DNA of 64,000 nt. Source: Lacunisphaera sp. GTDB taxonomy: Bacteria > Verrucomicrobiota > Verrucomicrobiia > Opitutales > Opitutaceae. The stretch is from contig JAQSCO010000005.1 of NCBI GenBank assembly GCA_029945445.1, positions 226,001 to 290,000 of the forward strand. The letters run 5' to 3'. A model generated the notes under the pieces. It made no database searches. It saw nothing but the letters and a program-made list of their open reading frames with translations, and was not told the DNA's origin. This document shows, piece by piece, positions 43,116 through 51,564 of this stretch (positions within the stretch are counted from its first letter, which is position 1; each line of letters opens with the position of its first letter). Both the position numbers and the translations under genes were made by a program.

Positions 43116-43644
43116 GTCCCTCCAACAACTCGAAGACGAACTGAAGTCGCTGCGCCTGCGCGGCCCGTCGCCGCAACTGGTCGACCGGCTCACCACCGAG
43201 CTGACCGCCGAGACCGACGGGCTGGCCGCGCCCGTGCGCCGCTACACCACCGCGAGCACGCTCCGCTCCTGGCAGTGGCTCGGCTGGCGTGCTGCCGGAC
43301 TGGCCGCGGCCCTCGCCCTCGGGGCGGGCGTGGCGTTCGTGGCCTTCAAGTCGCAGCCGGCGGCACCGCCGTCCAGTCAGGTCGCCGTGACCAATCCGGC
43401 GCCGGTCAATCCCGAGGTGGCGGCTCCCGCCACCCGCGATGAATTCCGCCCCGTGGCCGCGACCAATGTGCTTTACGACCTGAAGGACGAGGGTCTGGTG
43501 AACGTCGAGGGCGGCGCGCCCGCCCGGCAAGTCCGCGCGCGCTACCTCGACACCTACACTTGGACGAATTCCCGCCACAACTCCTCGCTGAAGTGGAGCG
43601 TGCCGCGCGACGAGGTCCGCGTCCTGCCCGCCAGCCTGCATTGA
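43108..43644 (+). CDS. Probable anti-sigma factor-like single-span membrane protein
   Basis: A 178-residue protein: a cytoplasmic N-terminus of about 55 residues (ESLQQLEDELKSLRLRG), one span (about 65-80, AAGLAAALALGAGVAFVAF), then a Pro/Ala-rich linker and a C-terminal region with VLYDLKDEGLVNVEGG and TYTWTNSRHNSSLKWSVPRD. Topology and overlap with the sigma gene fit an anti-sigma factor, but it lacks the zinc-binding HxxxCxxC motif. The assignment rests on context. Confidence 0.65.
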   Translation: MDESLQQLEDELKSLRLRGPSPQLVDRLTTELTAETDGLAAPVRRYTTASTLRSWQWLGWRAAGLAAALALGAGVAFVAFKSQPAAPPSSQVAVTNPAPVNPEVAAPATRDEFRPVAATNVLYDLKDEGLVNVEGGAPARQVRARYLDTYTWTNSRHNSSLKWSVPRDEVRVLPASLH

Positions 43645-43665
43645 TTTTCCCGTTAACATCCCCCT

Positions 43666-44679
43666 ATGAAATCCCATCAAAAATACCTGCTTCCGTCGCT
43701 CGCCCTCGCCGCCTTCGTGCCGCATGCCTGGGCCGAGAAAGACGTTGTTATCCGCCGCCTCGACGTCGAGACGCCCCGCGTCGTGGTCCGCCACGAACAC
43801 GACGACGCCAAGGTTGAAAAGGAGAAGGTCACCTACCTCGGCGTCGAGACCGCCCCGGTCAACCGCACGCTCAGCGCCCAGCTTGGCCTGCCGCGCGATA
43901 CCGGCCTGATCGTGACCAACGTCCTGGAGAAAAGTCCCGCGGCCGAGGTTCTCAAGGAGGACGACGTGCTGATCAGGCTCGACGACCAACTGCTCGTCAA
44001 CACGCAGCAGCTTGGCGTCCTCGTGCGCGGCAAGAAGGACGGCGACGAGATCAAGCTGACCCTCATGCGCGGCGGCAAGGAGCTCACCGTGAAGGCCAAG
44101 CTCACCGTGCACGAGGTGCCCCGGATGGCTGACACTTTTTTTCTCCGCAACGGCGGCCCCGGCGGGGGTGACTGGCAGGGCTTCCTGCCGCCTGATGCCC
44201 TGGCCGGCCTGGAGCGCTTGCACGACCTGCCCGGCATGGGCCCAGACGAGGCGCGGGACGTCCTGCGCATGATCGGTCGCGCGCGCGCGCACGGCGGGCT
44301 CCTCAACGGCCCCGGCGTGCACATCCTCGGCCGCAAGGGCAAGGGTTCCACCATCCTTGACCTGCCCAAGAGCAATATTTCCTACTCGGATGACGAGGGC
44401 TCGATCGAAATCAAGTCCAACGATACCCAGCGCAGCCTCACGGTGAGGAACGCCAAGGGCGAAGTCGCGTTCTCCGGGCCGATCAACACTGAGGAGGAGC
44501 GCGACAAGCTCCCGGCCGAGGTGAAGCAGCGTCTCGAGAAACTGGACAGCGACACCTTTGACTTCGAGGTGGGGAAGGACTTCAAGCCCGAGACGGTGCC
44601 GCTGCCGCCCGAGCCGGCCAAGACCAAGATCAATCGCGCGCTGGGTCAGACGGCCCGCCCGGGCCTGCGTCCGCTCTGA
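43666..44679 (+). CDS. Secreted PDZ-domain protein
   Basis: A 337-residue exported protein: signal peptide (YLLPSLALAAFVPHAWA), then one PDZ domain (about 48-145) with the carboxylate loop region LGVETAPVNRTLSAQLGLPR and TGLIVTNVLEKSPAAEVLKE, DDVLIRLDDQLLVN. The remainder (about 150-337) has no protease triad and contains SYSDDEGSIEIKSND-type beta strands. It follows the putative anti-sigma gene by 21 bases, so it could be a substrate-binding sensor or effector in an envelope-stress response. Confidence 0.8.
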   Translation: MKSHQKYLLPSLALAAFVPHAWAEKDVVIRRLDVETPRVVVRHEHDDAKVEKEKVTYLGVETAPVNRTLSAQLGLPRDTGLIVTNVLEKSPAAEVLKEDDVLIRLDDQLLVNTQQLGVLVRGKKDGDEIKLTLMRGGKELTVKAKLTVHEVPRMADTFFLRNGGPGGGDWQGFLPPDALAGLERLHDLPGMGPDEARDVLRMIGRARAHGGLLNGPGVHILGRKGKGSTILDLPKSNISYSDDEGSIEIKSNDTQRSLTVRNAKGEVAFSGPINTEEERDKLPAEVKQRLEKLDSDTFDFEVGKDFKPETVPLPPEPAKTKINRALGQTARPGLRPL

Positions 44680-44733
44680 AAAACATTTGGGCGCGGCCTG
44701 CGACCGCGCCCGTGTGTGTGCCCGCAATGTGCC

Positions 44734-44757
44734 GGGGCCGCGTGCAAACGCGGCCCC
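44734..44757. terminator. GC-rich hairpin between convergent genes
   Basis: A 10-bp perfect stem GGGGCCGCGT / ACGCGGCCCC with a 4-base loop. No T-run follows on either strand, so it is a weak terminator candidate for the PDZ and DUF4199 genes. Confidence 0.45.
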
Positions 44758-44764
44758 GCTTGCT

Positions 44765-45283
44765 TCAGGCCGCACTCTCCGGCGGCGGGGGCCGCTTCAG
44801 GATGGCGGCGATGATGAGCGAGATGATCAGGCCGAAAATCGTGACGAAGATCGGCGCCAGGCAGGCCTGCACGCCCGGCCCCATCATCATGCGCGTGAAA
44901 CCCTCGGCGCGTTCCATCTGGGCGTCGCTCATGCCCGCCGCGGCCCACTTGGTGCGGATCAGCTCCAGCTGGTAGTCGACAAAGTTGGGGTTCACGAACT
45001 TGAAGTGGATGTAAGTGTAGACGGAGCTCATCAGGCCCGAGTAGAGCGAGATCAGCACGCCGGAGCCGACGCCCTTGCCGTAGCTGAGGTATTTGCCCTC
45101 GCTCTCCTCGCGCACGGCCTTGATGCCGAGCCACAGGATCACGATCATCAGCACCATGCCGAGCCATTGGAAATACTGGCCCTGGGCCAGCTTCTCGGTC
45201 TGGAAGCCGGTGAAGAACAGGAGGAGGTTGAGGACGGCTCCGCAAATGGTCAGGGTCAGGGCGTAGATGAATTTGGTGCTCAT
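44765..45283 (-). CDS. DUF4199 membrane protein
   Basis: A 172-residue protein with four spans: about 6-27, 36-55, 73-92 and 142-163 (ACLAPIFVTIFGLIISLIIA). The helix-loop YLSYGKGVGSGVLISLYSGL is the DUF4199 signature, and the C-terminus is Pro-rich. Function unknown for the family. Transcribed alone on this strand, 75 bases after the Smr gene. Confidence 0.8.
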   Translation of the reverse strand: MSTKFIYALTLTICGAVLNLLLFFTGFQTEKLAQGQYFQWLGMVLMIVILWLGIKAVREESEGKYLSYGKGVGSGVLISLYSGLMSSVYTYIHFKFVNPNFVDYQLELIRTKWAAAGMSDAQMERAEGFTRMMMGPGVQACLAPIFVTIFGLIISLIIAAILKRPPPPESAA

Positions 45284-45358
45284 GCGGGCAGATTCGCGCC
45301 GGGCTGCGGGGACTACAACCGCGGAATGATCAGCGGCCGCACGGCGGGATAAGCGGTT

Positions 45359-45658
45359 TCAGGGGCCCGGCCCGGCCGGCTTGAGGGTCACGATGGTCGC
45401 GCCCCAGCCGCCGGACGTCTCATTTCCGGGGGCGAATCCAGCGACCGCCGGGGAGCGCCGCAGGTGCGCGTGGACGGTCGCGCGGAGCGTGCCGGTGCCC
45501 TTGCCGTGGACGACGCGCACGCGGCCGAGGCCGCGCTTCCGGCACTCGGCAAAATAATCATCCAGCAGGGACGCGATCTCGTCCGGGCGGAACGTGTGCA
45601 GGTCCAGCTCGCCGGTGATGGGAATGGCGACCGGTTCCTCGGGCGGCTCGTCGGGCAT
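45359..45658 (-). CDS. Smr-domain protein
   Basis: A 99-residue single Smr domain: LDLHTFRPDEIASLLDDYFA with the LDLH motif, VRVVHGKGTGTLRATVHAHL with the HGKGTG motif, and GGWGATIVTL at the end. Smr domains are small nucleases or nucleic-acid-binding modules, often attached to MutS2; here it is free-standing. The ATG before PDEPPEEPV is used; the open frame upstream runs through the neighbouring gene's terminator. Confidence 0.88.
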   Translation of the reverse strand: MPDEPPEEPVAIPITGELDLHTFRPDEIASLLDDYFAECRKRGLGRVRVVHGKGTGTLRATVHAHLRRSPAVAGFAPGNETSGGWGATIVTLKPAGPGP

Positions 45659-45693
45659 GGTGCAATTCTGCTTCCGGCGGGAATCCGCGCGAA

Positions 45694-45730
45694 TAAAAAA
45701 CAAAAGACCCGCCCCTTGCGGGACGGGTCC
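45694..45730 (-). terminator. Rho-independent terminator
   Basis: Read on the minus strand: GACCCG(T)CCC, short loop, GGG(G)CGGGTC, then TTTTGTTTTTT. A strong terminator for the small secreted protein gene that ends 45 bases upstream on the same strand. Confidence 0.88.
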
Positions 45731-45774
45731 TTTGACACACACACTAGCAAAGAACAGTAGTTGAACTACCAAAG

Positions 45775-46074
45775 TTATGATTTCGCGAGGCGCACGGCCT
45801 GCGGGGCACGGGCGGACTCGACGAGCGAGTTGGGCGCGGCTTGGGCCTTGCGCAGGGTCAGCTCGGGGGCGATGACCATCGGCACTGCGGCCTGTTGCGT
45901 GAATTCCTGCAGGCTCGCGTCGATTCGCTGCTCGGCCGCCTGGAGGCGCGTGATCGTGACGACATAGGTGGGGAGCACGACGACGTCGGACTCGTTTTGA
46001 TTGTTGGCAGCGGCACTGGCACCGGTGGTGAGGACCGCGAGGCTGGCGAGGAAGAGGAGAGTGGTCTTTTTCAT
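45775..46074 (-). CDS. Small secreted protein of unknown function
   Basis: A 99-residue exported protein with signal peptide MKKTTLLFLASLAVLTTGAS then AAA. The mature start DVVVLPTYVVTITR resembles the N-terminal segment before the plug of TonB-dependent receptors in Opitutaceae, but no plug or barrel follows. The C-terminal half is Ala-rich with a heptad-like pattern (LQAAEQRIDASLQEFTQQAA). It has its own terminator and is probably a monocistronic, well expressed gene. Confidence 0.7.
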   Translation of the reverse strand: MKKTTLLFLASLAVLTTGASAAANNQNESDVVVLPTYVVTITRLQAAEQRIDASLQEFTQQAAVPMVIAPELTLRKAQAAPNSLVESARAPQAVRLAKS

Positions 46075-46510
46075 GGTTGAACTGTTGTTGCCCTACTTAC
46101 ACGCAAGGGTTGTGCCAAGTTGCAGGCGGGTGCGTAAGTGGCGCACACACAGGCAGAAAAAGTTTTCTTCACCATTTTCGCATTCGCGGAGGCAGCGCTG
46201 TTGGCGCGCCGGCGAAATTTGCCGATCCCGCGAATGGGAAAATTCCGGGTCGGGCCTGACTATGACTTCCATCCGGAGCTTACGGGTTGTGCCGCGAGCG
46301 AACTGCCCGCAGCAAATCCCACGGAGAATCCCATGCTGCTCATCCAAGATGTCATCAAACGCGACGGGTCGATCACGGCGCTCGACGGAATATCGCTGGA
46401 AGTTAAGCGCGGCGGTGATGGCCGTCGCGGTGTGGCGGTTCAACCGCGGCCCGATCTTCGACTGAGAATCCTGGGGGCGGGACTGCTGGTCCCGCCTCCA
46501 TTGCGCCGGA
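46075..46510. other. 436-base region without an intact gene
   Basis: Between the small secreted protein and tatA. Two overlapping open frames on opposite strands cover it but neither looks like a protein from its start. The only recognisable content is the ABC-transporter gene remnant at its right half, listed separately. The first 60 bases serve as leader/promoter of the minus-strand gene. Confidence 0.5.
46333..46465 (+). pseudogene. Remnant of an ABC transporter: ATPase start joined to a permease-like end
   Basis: From an ATG the plus strand encodes MLLIQDVIKRDGSITALDGI then SLEVKRG, the first strand of an ABC ATPase, which stops just before where Walker A should be. Directly after, in another frame, VMAVAVWRFNRGPIFD and a stop look like the C-terminal end of an ABC-2-type membrane protein. 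This is what a deletion through an ATPase-permease gene pair would leave. No functional product is expected. Confidence 0.5.
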
Positions 46511-46795
46511 TCAGTCGGCCGCGGGCGGCGGGGCGGCCGGCTTCGGCGCGTCGGCCTGCTGCTGGATCGTGCCGGCGGGCTTGGGGGCGGCCGGCTTGGC
46601 CGGTTCCTCCTCCATGGCGCGGCGGACCTCCTCCTCCACGCCGCTGGCGGCCTTCTTGAATTCGCGCACGGACTTGCCGATGCCCTTGGCCAGCCCCGGC
46701 AGGCGGTCGGCGCCGAAAAGGAGCAGGACGATGAACATGATCAGCAGCATCTCCGGGCCGCCGAGGCCTTCGATAAAGGCGGGGGAAAGATTCAT
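46511..46795 (-). CDS. tatA: Twin-arginine translocase subunit TatA/E
   Basis: A 94-residue protein: one membrane helix (EMLLIMFIVLLLFGADRLPG) with the conserved Phe-Gly at its end, then an amphipathic helix (LAKGIGKSVREFKKAASGVE) and an acidic, Pro/Ala-rich tail. TatA forms the translocation pore for folded proteins such as ActB in this window. tatB and tatC are not nearby. Length typical. Confidence 0.92.
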   Translation of the reverse strand: MNLSPAFIEGLGGPEMLLIMFIVLLLFGADRLPGLAKGIGKSVREFKKAASGVEEEVRRAMEEEPAKPAAPKPAGTIQQQADAPKPAAPPPAAD

Positions 46796-46846
46796 GGGAG
46801 GTTTAGACGCGGGCCGGCGGGAAAAGTAACGGGAAAAATCCGCGGC

Positions 46847-47767
46847 TCAGCCCAGCGTGATCTCGACGTAGAATTTCTGGGTCTGGCCCGGGGCGACGGT
46901 GTGCAGCCCGACCTTGGTCTCGGCCGCGTTGGGCGGGCCCATCCAGGGCTCGATGCAGTAATAGGGCGATTTTTCATCCGCCGTCCAGGTGATGACGGCG
47001 AGATCGCGCGGGTTGCTGTTGGCCATGCCGGAGCGGAAAAGCAGGCGGTTGCCGGTGGGCACCTCGGTGACGGCGAAGACCTCGCGGCGCAGGCCGGTGT
47101 GGATGAGGTCGATGAGGTTCTTGTTGTCGAGCGTCTCCCGGTTGCCGACCAGCGGGCCGGGCACGAGGCCGCCCTGTTCGTCGCGCGACAGATACTTGGT
47201 GGCGGTGGTCTCAAGCAGGTAGTGCTTGCGGGTGCGGCCCCGGCTCCAGGGCAGCGTGAAATAGAAGTGGTGGCCGGCCGACCACGGCATCGGGGTCGTG
47301 CCGAGGTTGGTCAGCTGCAGCTCCACGAAGATCCCGAGGGGCTCGAAGCGGTAGCTGACGACGAACTCGTAGTCGTAGGGATAGGCGGCCTTCGCGGCGT
47401 CGTCGGGCACGAATTGCGCGGAGAAGCCGCCCTCGTCGAGGCGGATCGTCTGGAATGAGCCCTGCCGGGCCAGGCCGTGCATGGGCATCGGGCGGCGCAC
47501 GCCGTCCTCGCCGCGCCAGAAATGGATGTCGCCCTTGTCGTAGCTGCGCCCGCCGAAGGGGAAGAGGATCGGGTTGCCGCCCCGGACGCCCGCGATGTTG
47601 TCGAGGTTGTCGACCTCGGGCCAGTAGATGATGTCGCGCACGCTGCCGTCGCCGAGGGTGACGTTCCAGTTCATGAGCCGCGCGCCCTTTTCCGGCAGCG
47701 CCAGGAAGGACGAGGCACCGACCTGCCACTTGAAAATCGTGTGCCCGAGATACGGGATGCGTTCCAT
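46847..47767 (-). CDS. Aldose 1-epimerase family protein
   Basis: A 306-residue galactose-mutarotase-like beta-sandwich protein: GNPILFPFGGRSYDKGDIHF, PMHGLARQ with a catalytic-type His, SAGHHFYFTLP with the second His, and a late acidic residue in YYCIEPWMGPPNAAET. These match the mutarotase superfamily; the CIEPW segment is typical of the YeaD/GalM-like group. The start is the ATG before ERIPYLG; the longer frame crosses an AT-rich promoter region. Substrate (free or phosphorylated hexose) cannot be assigned. Confidence 0.85.
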   Translation of the reverse strand: MERIPYLGHTIFKWQVGASSFLALPEKGARLMNWNVTLGDGSVRDIIYWPEVDNLDNIAGVRGGNPILFPFGGRSYDKGDIHFWRGEDGVRRPMPMHGLARQGSFQTIRLDEGGFSAQFVPDDAAKAAYPYDYEFVVSYRFEPLGIFVELQLTNLGTTPMPWSAGHHFYFTLPWSRGRTRKHYLLETTATKYLSRDEQGGLVPGPLVGNRETLDNKNLIDLIHTGLRREVFAVTEVPTGNRLLFRSGMANSNPRDLAVITWTADEKSPYYCIEPWMGPPNAAETKVGLHTVAPGQTQKFYVEITLG

Positions 47768-47929
47768 TTCACTTGGTAAAACAAATAGACCGCCGCGTTC
47801 CAAGACAAAGTCGGATAAATTATCGTTACGCCCTCTACGCCGCATGAAAACACCCGCTCATCCGGGCCATTCACCGCCGGTCACTCCGCGGTTGTAGTCC
47901 GCCGCGGGAAGCACAATCCTCCGGGCCTG

Positions 47930-49354
47930 ATGTTCAAGCCCGTCCGCCTGCTTTGTCTCCTGCTGCCCGTGGTTGGGGTGGCCTTCGCGGCCGATCCGGC
48001 GCCCGTGGCCCCCGCCCACAAGATGGTGGTTTACGTCATTCCGGTCCGCGACGAGATCAACAAGCCGACGCTCTTCATCCTGCGCCGCGGGCTCAAGGAG
48101 GCCATCGAGCAGAAGGCCGACGCCGTGGTGCTCGACATGAACACGCCCGGCGGCGAGCTCGGCGTGACCTTCGAGATCATGGAGGCGCTCGGCAAGTTCC
48201 CCGGCCTGACGATGACCTTCGTGAACAAGGAGGCGATGTCCGCGGGCGCATTCATTTCCGCCTCGACGGCCGAGATCTACTTCACCCCCAATGGCGTCAT
48301 CGGTGCCGCGGCCCCGGTCCTCTCGACCGGCGGCGACGTGGACAAGACGATGAAGCAGAAGATCGTCAGCTACCTGCGCGCCCGGATGCGCGCGAACTCC
48401 GAGGGCAAGGGCTACCGCGGGCAGGTCATCTCCGCGATGATCGACGAGGACTACGAGCTGAAGATCGGCGACAAGGTCCTGAAGCCGAAGGGCGAACTGC
48501 TCTCCCTCACCGCCACCGAGGCTTTGGAAAAATACGGCGAACCGCCGCAGGCGCTGCTCGGTGCCGGCAAGGCGGCGGACATCGAGGCGCTGCTCAACAC
48601 CCGGTTCGGCGCCAACGGCTACGAGGTGCGCAACTTCAAGGTCACCTGGTCGGAGGAGCTGGCGCAGTATCTCACGGCTTTTTCGCCCGTCCTGATGGGC
48701 TTGGGCCTGCTGGCGCTGTTCATCGAGTTCAAGCTGCCCGGTCACGGGGTGTTCGGGGTGATCGGGGCGGTGCTGCTGGCAGTGGTCTTTTTTGGCAGCT
48801 ACGTCGCGGGCTTCTCCGGCCATGAGCCGGTGCTGGTCTTTGCGCTCGGCTTGCTGCTGGTGGCCGTCGAAGTGTTCTTCTTTCCCGGGGTGGCCATTGT
48901 GGCCATGGCCGGTCTCGGGCTCATGCTCGGCTCGCTGGTCTGGGCCATGACCGACCTCTGGCCGGGCCAACCGCTGACCGTGGCGTGGTCGGGTGACGCG
49001 TTTGTCACCCCCTTGCAGAACCTCGGCCTCGGACTAGTGCTGTCCTTGGTCCTGGGGGCGGCACTGCTCCGCTTCCTGCCCAAGGGCTGGATGTGGGACA
49101 AGATGGTGGTCGGTTCGACCATCGGCGGTGCGGCCCAGATTGCCGGCGTGTCCCAGGAGGATGCTGCCGCGGTGGGCTCGCTGATCGGCCAGCGCGGCGT
49201 GGCCGTCACGGTGCTCCGGCCGAGCGGGCAGGTCGAGATTGCCGGGCGACGCTATGAGGCAACGGTTGAGATCGGCGCGGTGGATGCCGGCGACGCCGTG
49301 GTGGTCCGTGGCCGGAACGACTTTGCCCTGATTGTGCAAAAAGCCGTATCATGA
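47930..49354 (+). CDS. NfeD-family membrane-bound serine protease (long form)
   Basis: A 474-residue protein: signal peptide (about 1-20), a ClpP-like protease domain (about 30-230) with LDMNTPGGELGVTFEIMEAL and the nucleophile Ser in NKEAMSAGAFISASTAEIYF, a probable catalytic Lys in the helix around KTMKQKIVSYLRA, then four membrane spans (about 250-375) and a C-terminal OB-fold NfeD domain (about 405-474). Related enzymes cleave stomatin-type proteins. It overlaps a short NfeD gene and precedes a flotillin-like gene, the expected partner. Confidence 0.9.
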   Translation: MFKPVRLLCLLLPVVGVAFAADPAPVAPAHKMVVYVIPVRDEINKPTLFILRRGLKEAIEQKADAVVLDMNTPGGELGVTFEIMEALGKFPGLTMTFVNKEAMSAGAFISASTAEIYFTPNGVIGAAAPVLSTGGDVDKTMKQKIVSYLRARMRANSEGKGYRGQVISAMIDEDYELKIGDKVLKPKGELLSLTATEALEKYGEPPQALLGAGKAADIEALLNTRFGANGYEVRNFKVTWSEELAQYLTAFSPVLMGLGLLALFIEFKLPGHGVFGVIGAVLLAVVFFGSYVAGFSGHEPVLVFALGLLLVAVEVFFFPGVAIVAMAGLGLMLGSLVWAMTDLWPGQPLTVAWSGDAFVTPLQNLGLGLVLSLVLGAALLRFLPKGWMWDKMVVGSTIGGAAQIAGVSQEDAAAVGSLIGQRGVAVTVLRPSGQVEIAGRRYEATVEIGAVDAGDAVVVRGRNDFALIVQKAVS

Positions 49355-49818
49355 ACGCGATCATCCTGCTCTTCGTCACCGGGGTGGCCCTGCTGGCCGC
49401 CGAGATTTTCCTGCCGGGCATCATCGCCGGCATCATCGGTGCGCTGTGCATGCTGGCGGGCTGCGTGATTTCGTTTAACGAGTTCGGCGCCGGCGGCGGC
49501 ACCCTCGCGACCGTCGTGGCGCTGGCACTGCTGGGCCTGACGCTCTACCTCGAGCTGGTCTGGCTGCCGAAGACGGCTTTTGGCAAGCGGCTCGTCGTGC
49601 AATCCAAGGTCGACGCCGTGAGCCAGCCGCCGCTCGCCAATCCCGGCGAGGTGGTGGGCAAGGCCGCCGAGGCCGTCACCACGCTGGCGCCCAGCGGCTA
49701 CGTGCTCGTCGAGGGCCGGCGCTACGAGGCGTTCTGCCGCTCGGGCCACGTGCCCAAGGGCGCGGTGCTCCGCGTCATTGGCATCGACAATTTCCGCGTT
49801 ATCGTAACTCAAACCTGA
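49351..49818 (+). CDS. NfeD-like membrane protein (short form)
   Basis: A 155-residue protein: two or three N-terminal spans (AIILLFVTGVALLAAEIFL, GIIGALCMLAGCVISF, TVVALALLGLTLYLELV) and a C-terminal OB-fold domain with AVTTLAPSGYVLVEGRRYEA, GHVPKGAVLRVIGIDNFRVI. No protease domain. ATGA overlap with the long NfeD gene; the floA-like gene starts 6 bases later. Confidence 0.88.
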   Translation: MNAIILLFVTGVALLAAEIFLPGIIAGIIGALCMLAGCVISFNEFGAGGGTLATVVALALLGLTLYLELVWLPKTAFGKRLVVQSKVDAVSQPPLANPGEVVGKAAEAVTTLAPSGYVLVEGRRYEAFCRSGHVPKGAVLRVIGIDNFRVIVTQT

Positions 49819-49824
49819 TCACTT

Positions 49825-50829
49825 ATGAACTCCATCCCGCTCATCGTCCTCATCCCGATCATTATCGCCGCCATTGTCGTCGCCGCCTTGGTGTTCTCTT
49901 TTATTGGCGTCTGGCTGAAAGCCAGGTTGAACGGCGCGCCGGTGGGCTGGCTGAACCTGATCGGCATGCGCCTCGGCGGCGTGCCCTACAGCCTCGTGGT
50001 CGACGCCCGCATTACCGCCGTGAAGGCGGGCATTGAGGTCACGACCGACAAGATTTCCGCCCACTACCTCGCCGGCGGCAACGTCGTGCCGACCGTGCAG
50101 GCGCTCGTCGCCGCGCAGAAGGCCGGCATCATCCTCGACTGGGACCGCGCCTGCGCCATCGACCTCGCGACCAAGGGCTCCGGCAAGTCCGTGGTGGAGG
50201 CCGTGCGCACCTCGGTGGACCCGAAGGTCATCGACTGCCCGAACCCCGAGAGCGGCCGCACCACCATCGACGGCGTGGCCAAGGACGGCATCCAGGTGAA
50301 GGTCAAGGCGCGCGTCACCGTGCGCACGCACCTCGACCGCTTCGTCGGCGGCGCCAAGGAGGAGACGATCATCGCGCGTGTGGGCGAGGGCATCGTGTCC
50401 ACCATCGGCGCGGCCGAAAGCTACAAGCACGTGCTCGAGGCGCCGGACAGCATTTCCAAGACCGTGCTCGCGCGCGGCCTCGACGTCGGCTCGGCCTTCG
50501 AGATCCTTTCGATCGACATCGCCGACGTGGATGTCGGCGAGAACGTCGGCGCCAAGCTCCAGGAAGCGCAGGCTGAGGCGAACAAGAGCATCGCGCAGGC
50601 GCAGGCCGAAATCCGCCGCGCGGCCGCCGTCGCGGTCGAGCAGGAGATGAAGGCCCGCGTGCAGGAGATGCAGGCAAAGGTCGTCGAGGCGCAGGCGCAG
50701 GTGCCGCTCGCGATGGCCGAGGCGTTCCGCTCCGGCCGGCTCGGCGTGATGGATTACTACAAGATGGAAAACATCCAGTCCGACACCGCCATGCGCGGGT
50801 CGATCGCCCATCCGGAGGGGAAGAAATAA
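49825..50829 (+). CDS. floA: Flotillin-like protein FloA
   Basis: A 334-residue SPFH-family protein. One N-terminal membrane hairpin ([20 protein letters not shown]) then the FloA-specific [20 protein letters not shown], an SPFH domain with [20 protein letters not shown], and a coiled-coil (about 250-295, [19 protein letters not shown]). FloA assembles in membrane microdomains and stabilises other proteins; co-location with NfeD proteins is the known arrangement (yqeZ-floA in Bacillus). Confidence 0.93.
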   Translation: MNSIPLIVLIPIIIAAIVVAALVFSFIGVWLKARLNGAPVGWLNLIGMRLGGVPYSLVVDARITAVKAGIEVTTDKISAHYLAGGNVVPTVQALVAAQKAGIILDWDRACAIDLATKGSGKSVVEAVRTSVDPKVIDCPNPESGRTTIDGVAKDGIQVKVKARVTVRTHLDRFVGGAKEETIIARVGEGIVSTIGAAESYKHVLEAPDSISKTVLARGLDVGSAFEILSIDIADVDVGENVGAKLQEAQAEANKSIAQAQAEIRRAAAVAVEQEMKARVQEMQAKVVEAQAQVPLAMAEAFRSGRLGVMDYYKMENIQSDTAMRGSIAHPEGKK

Positions 50830-50916
50830 TGAAGGGCATCTGAGAGTGAAGGTGCTCAACCACTTCGTCTCACTCTCTTAACCTTTTCCGCTCTCACCCG
50901 CACTCTCACTTCCCCC

Positions 50917-51492
50917 ATGGACTGGGTTTCCGACCATCTGCAGATCATCATCGCCGCCGCCGGGGCGGTGGCGTGGTGGCTCAAGCAGCGCACGGAGGCG
51001 CAGGATGGCGGGGCGGAAACGCCGCCCCGCGAGGACATAACCTTCGAGGATCCCGCGCTGGCCGAGCGCACGCGCCGTATTCGCGAGGAGATCCAGCGCA
51101 AGATCGAGCAGCGGGCCAAGGGCTACGCCACCGAGGAGCCGAAGGTGATCCGCCCTGCGCCTGCTGTGCCCACGCCGCTGGTGCGCCAGGTGGTGGTCAC
51201 GCGGGCGCCCGAACCCCCGGTCTTGTCCCGGGCGGCGACCGCGCGGCTGGAAGCGGAGCGCAGCGCCGAGATCCTCGAGCAGCAGAAAACGCTAATGGAA
51301 AAATTGCGCGCGGCCGATGAGCTGAAGGCCGCGGCGCAGAAGCGGACGGAATTTGAGGCCCAGCTGTCCGTCAAGGAGACGGACAATGCGACGGCCCGGG
51401 GCGAATTGCGGGACGAGATGCGGGATCCCGCGGCGCTGCGCCGTGCCTTCATTCTCCGCGAGGTGCTGGGCCCGCCGGTGGCACTGCGGTAG
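50917..51492 (+). CDS. Hypothetical protein with N-terminal span and coiled coil
   Basis: A 191-residue protein: a short N-terminal membrane segment (HLQIIIAAAGAVAWWLKQR), a highly charged helical region (about 45-75, LAERTRRIREEIQRKIEQRA) and another coiled coil (about 108-155). The C-terminus RRAFILREVLGPPVALR is a recurring ending in small proteins of this group. It follows floA after 87 bases of CTCTCAC-rich sequence and may work with it. Function unknown. Confidence 0.7.
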   Translation: MDWVSDHLQIIIAAAGAVAWWLKQRTEAQDGGAETPPREDITFEDPALAERTRRIREEIQRKIEQRAKGYATEEPKVIRPAPAVPTPLVRQVVVTRAPEPPVLSRAATARLEAERSAEILEQQKTLMEKLRAADELKAAAQKRTEFEAQLSVKETDNATARGELRDEMRDPAALRRAFILREVLGPPVALR

Positions 51493-51510
51493 GGCGGATA
51501 GGCACAAATG

Positions 51511-51534
51511 AAAAGGCCGACTGGACGTCGGCCT
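51511..51534 (-). terminator. Rho-independent terminator
   Basis: Stem AGGCCGAC / GTCGGCCT (51514-51521 and 51527-51534) with a 5-base loop; on the minus strand it continues TTTTCATTT. It ends the rodZ transcript and lies between convergent genes. Confidence 0.75.
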
Positions 51535-51564
51535 GCGGGATTTGGGAGCGAAGGCAACCCGCGC

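Noticed and set aside
46093..46443. 116-codon minus-strand open frame
   Set aside because: No start context, odd composition (Cys/Arg-rich) and overlap with the ABC remnant read on the other strand; not supported as a gene.
50838..50911. CTCTCAC/GAGAGTGA repeats after floA as a regulatory hairpin
   Set aside because: Short purine/pyrimidine-biased units with poor pairing; probably a low-complexity intergenic repeat.
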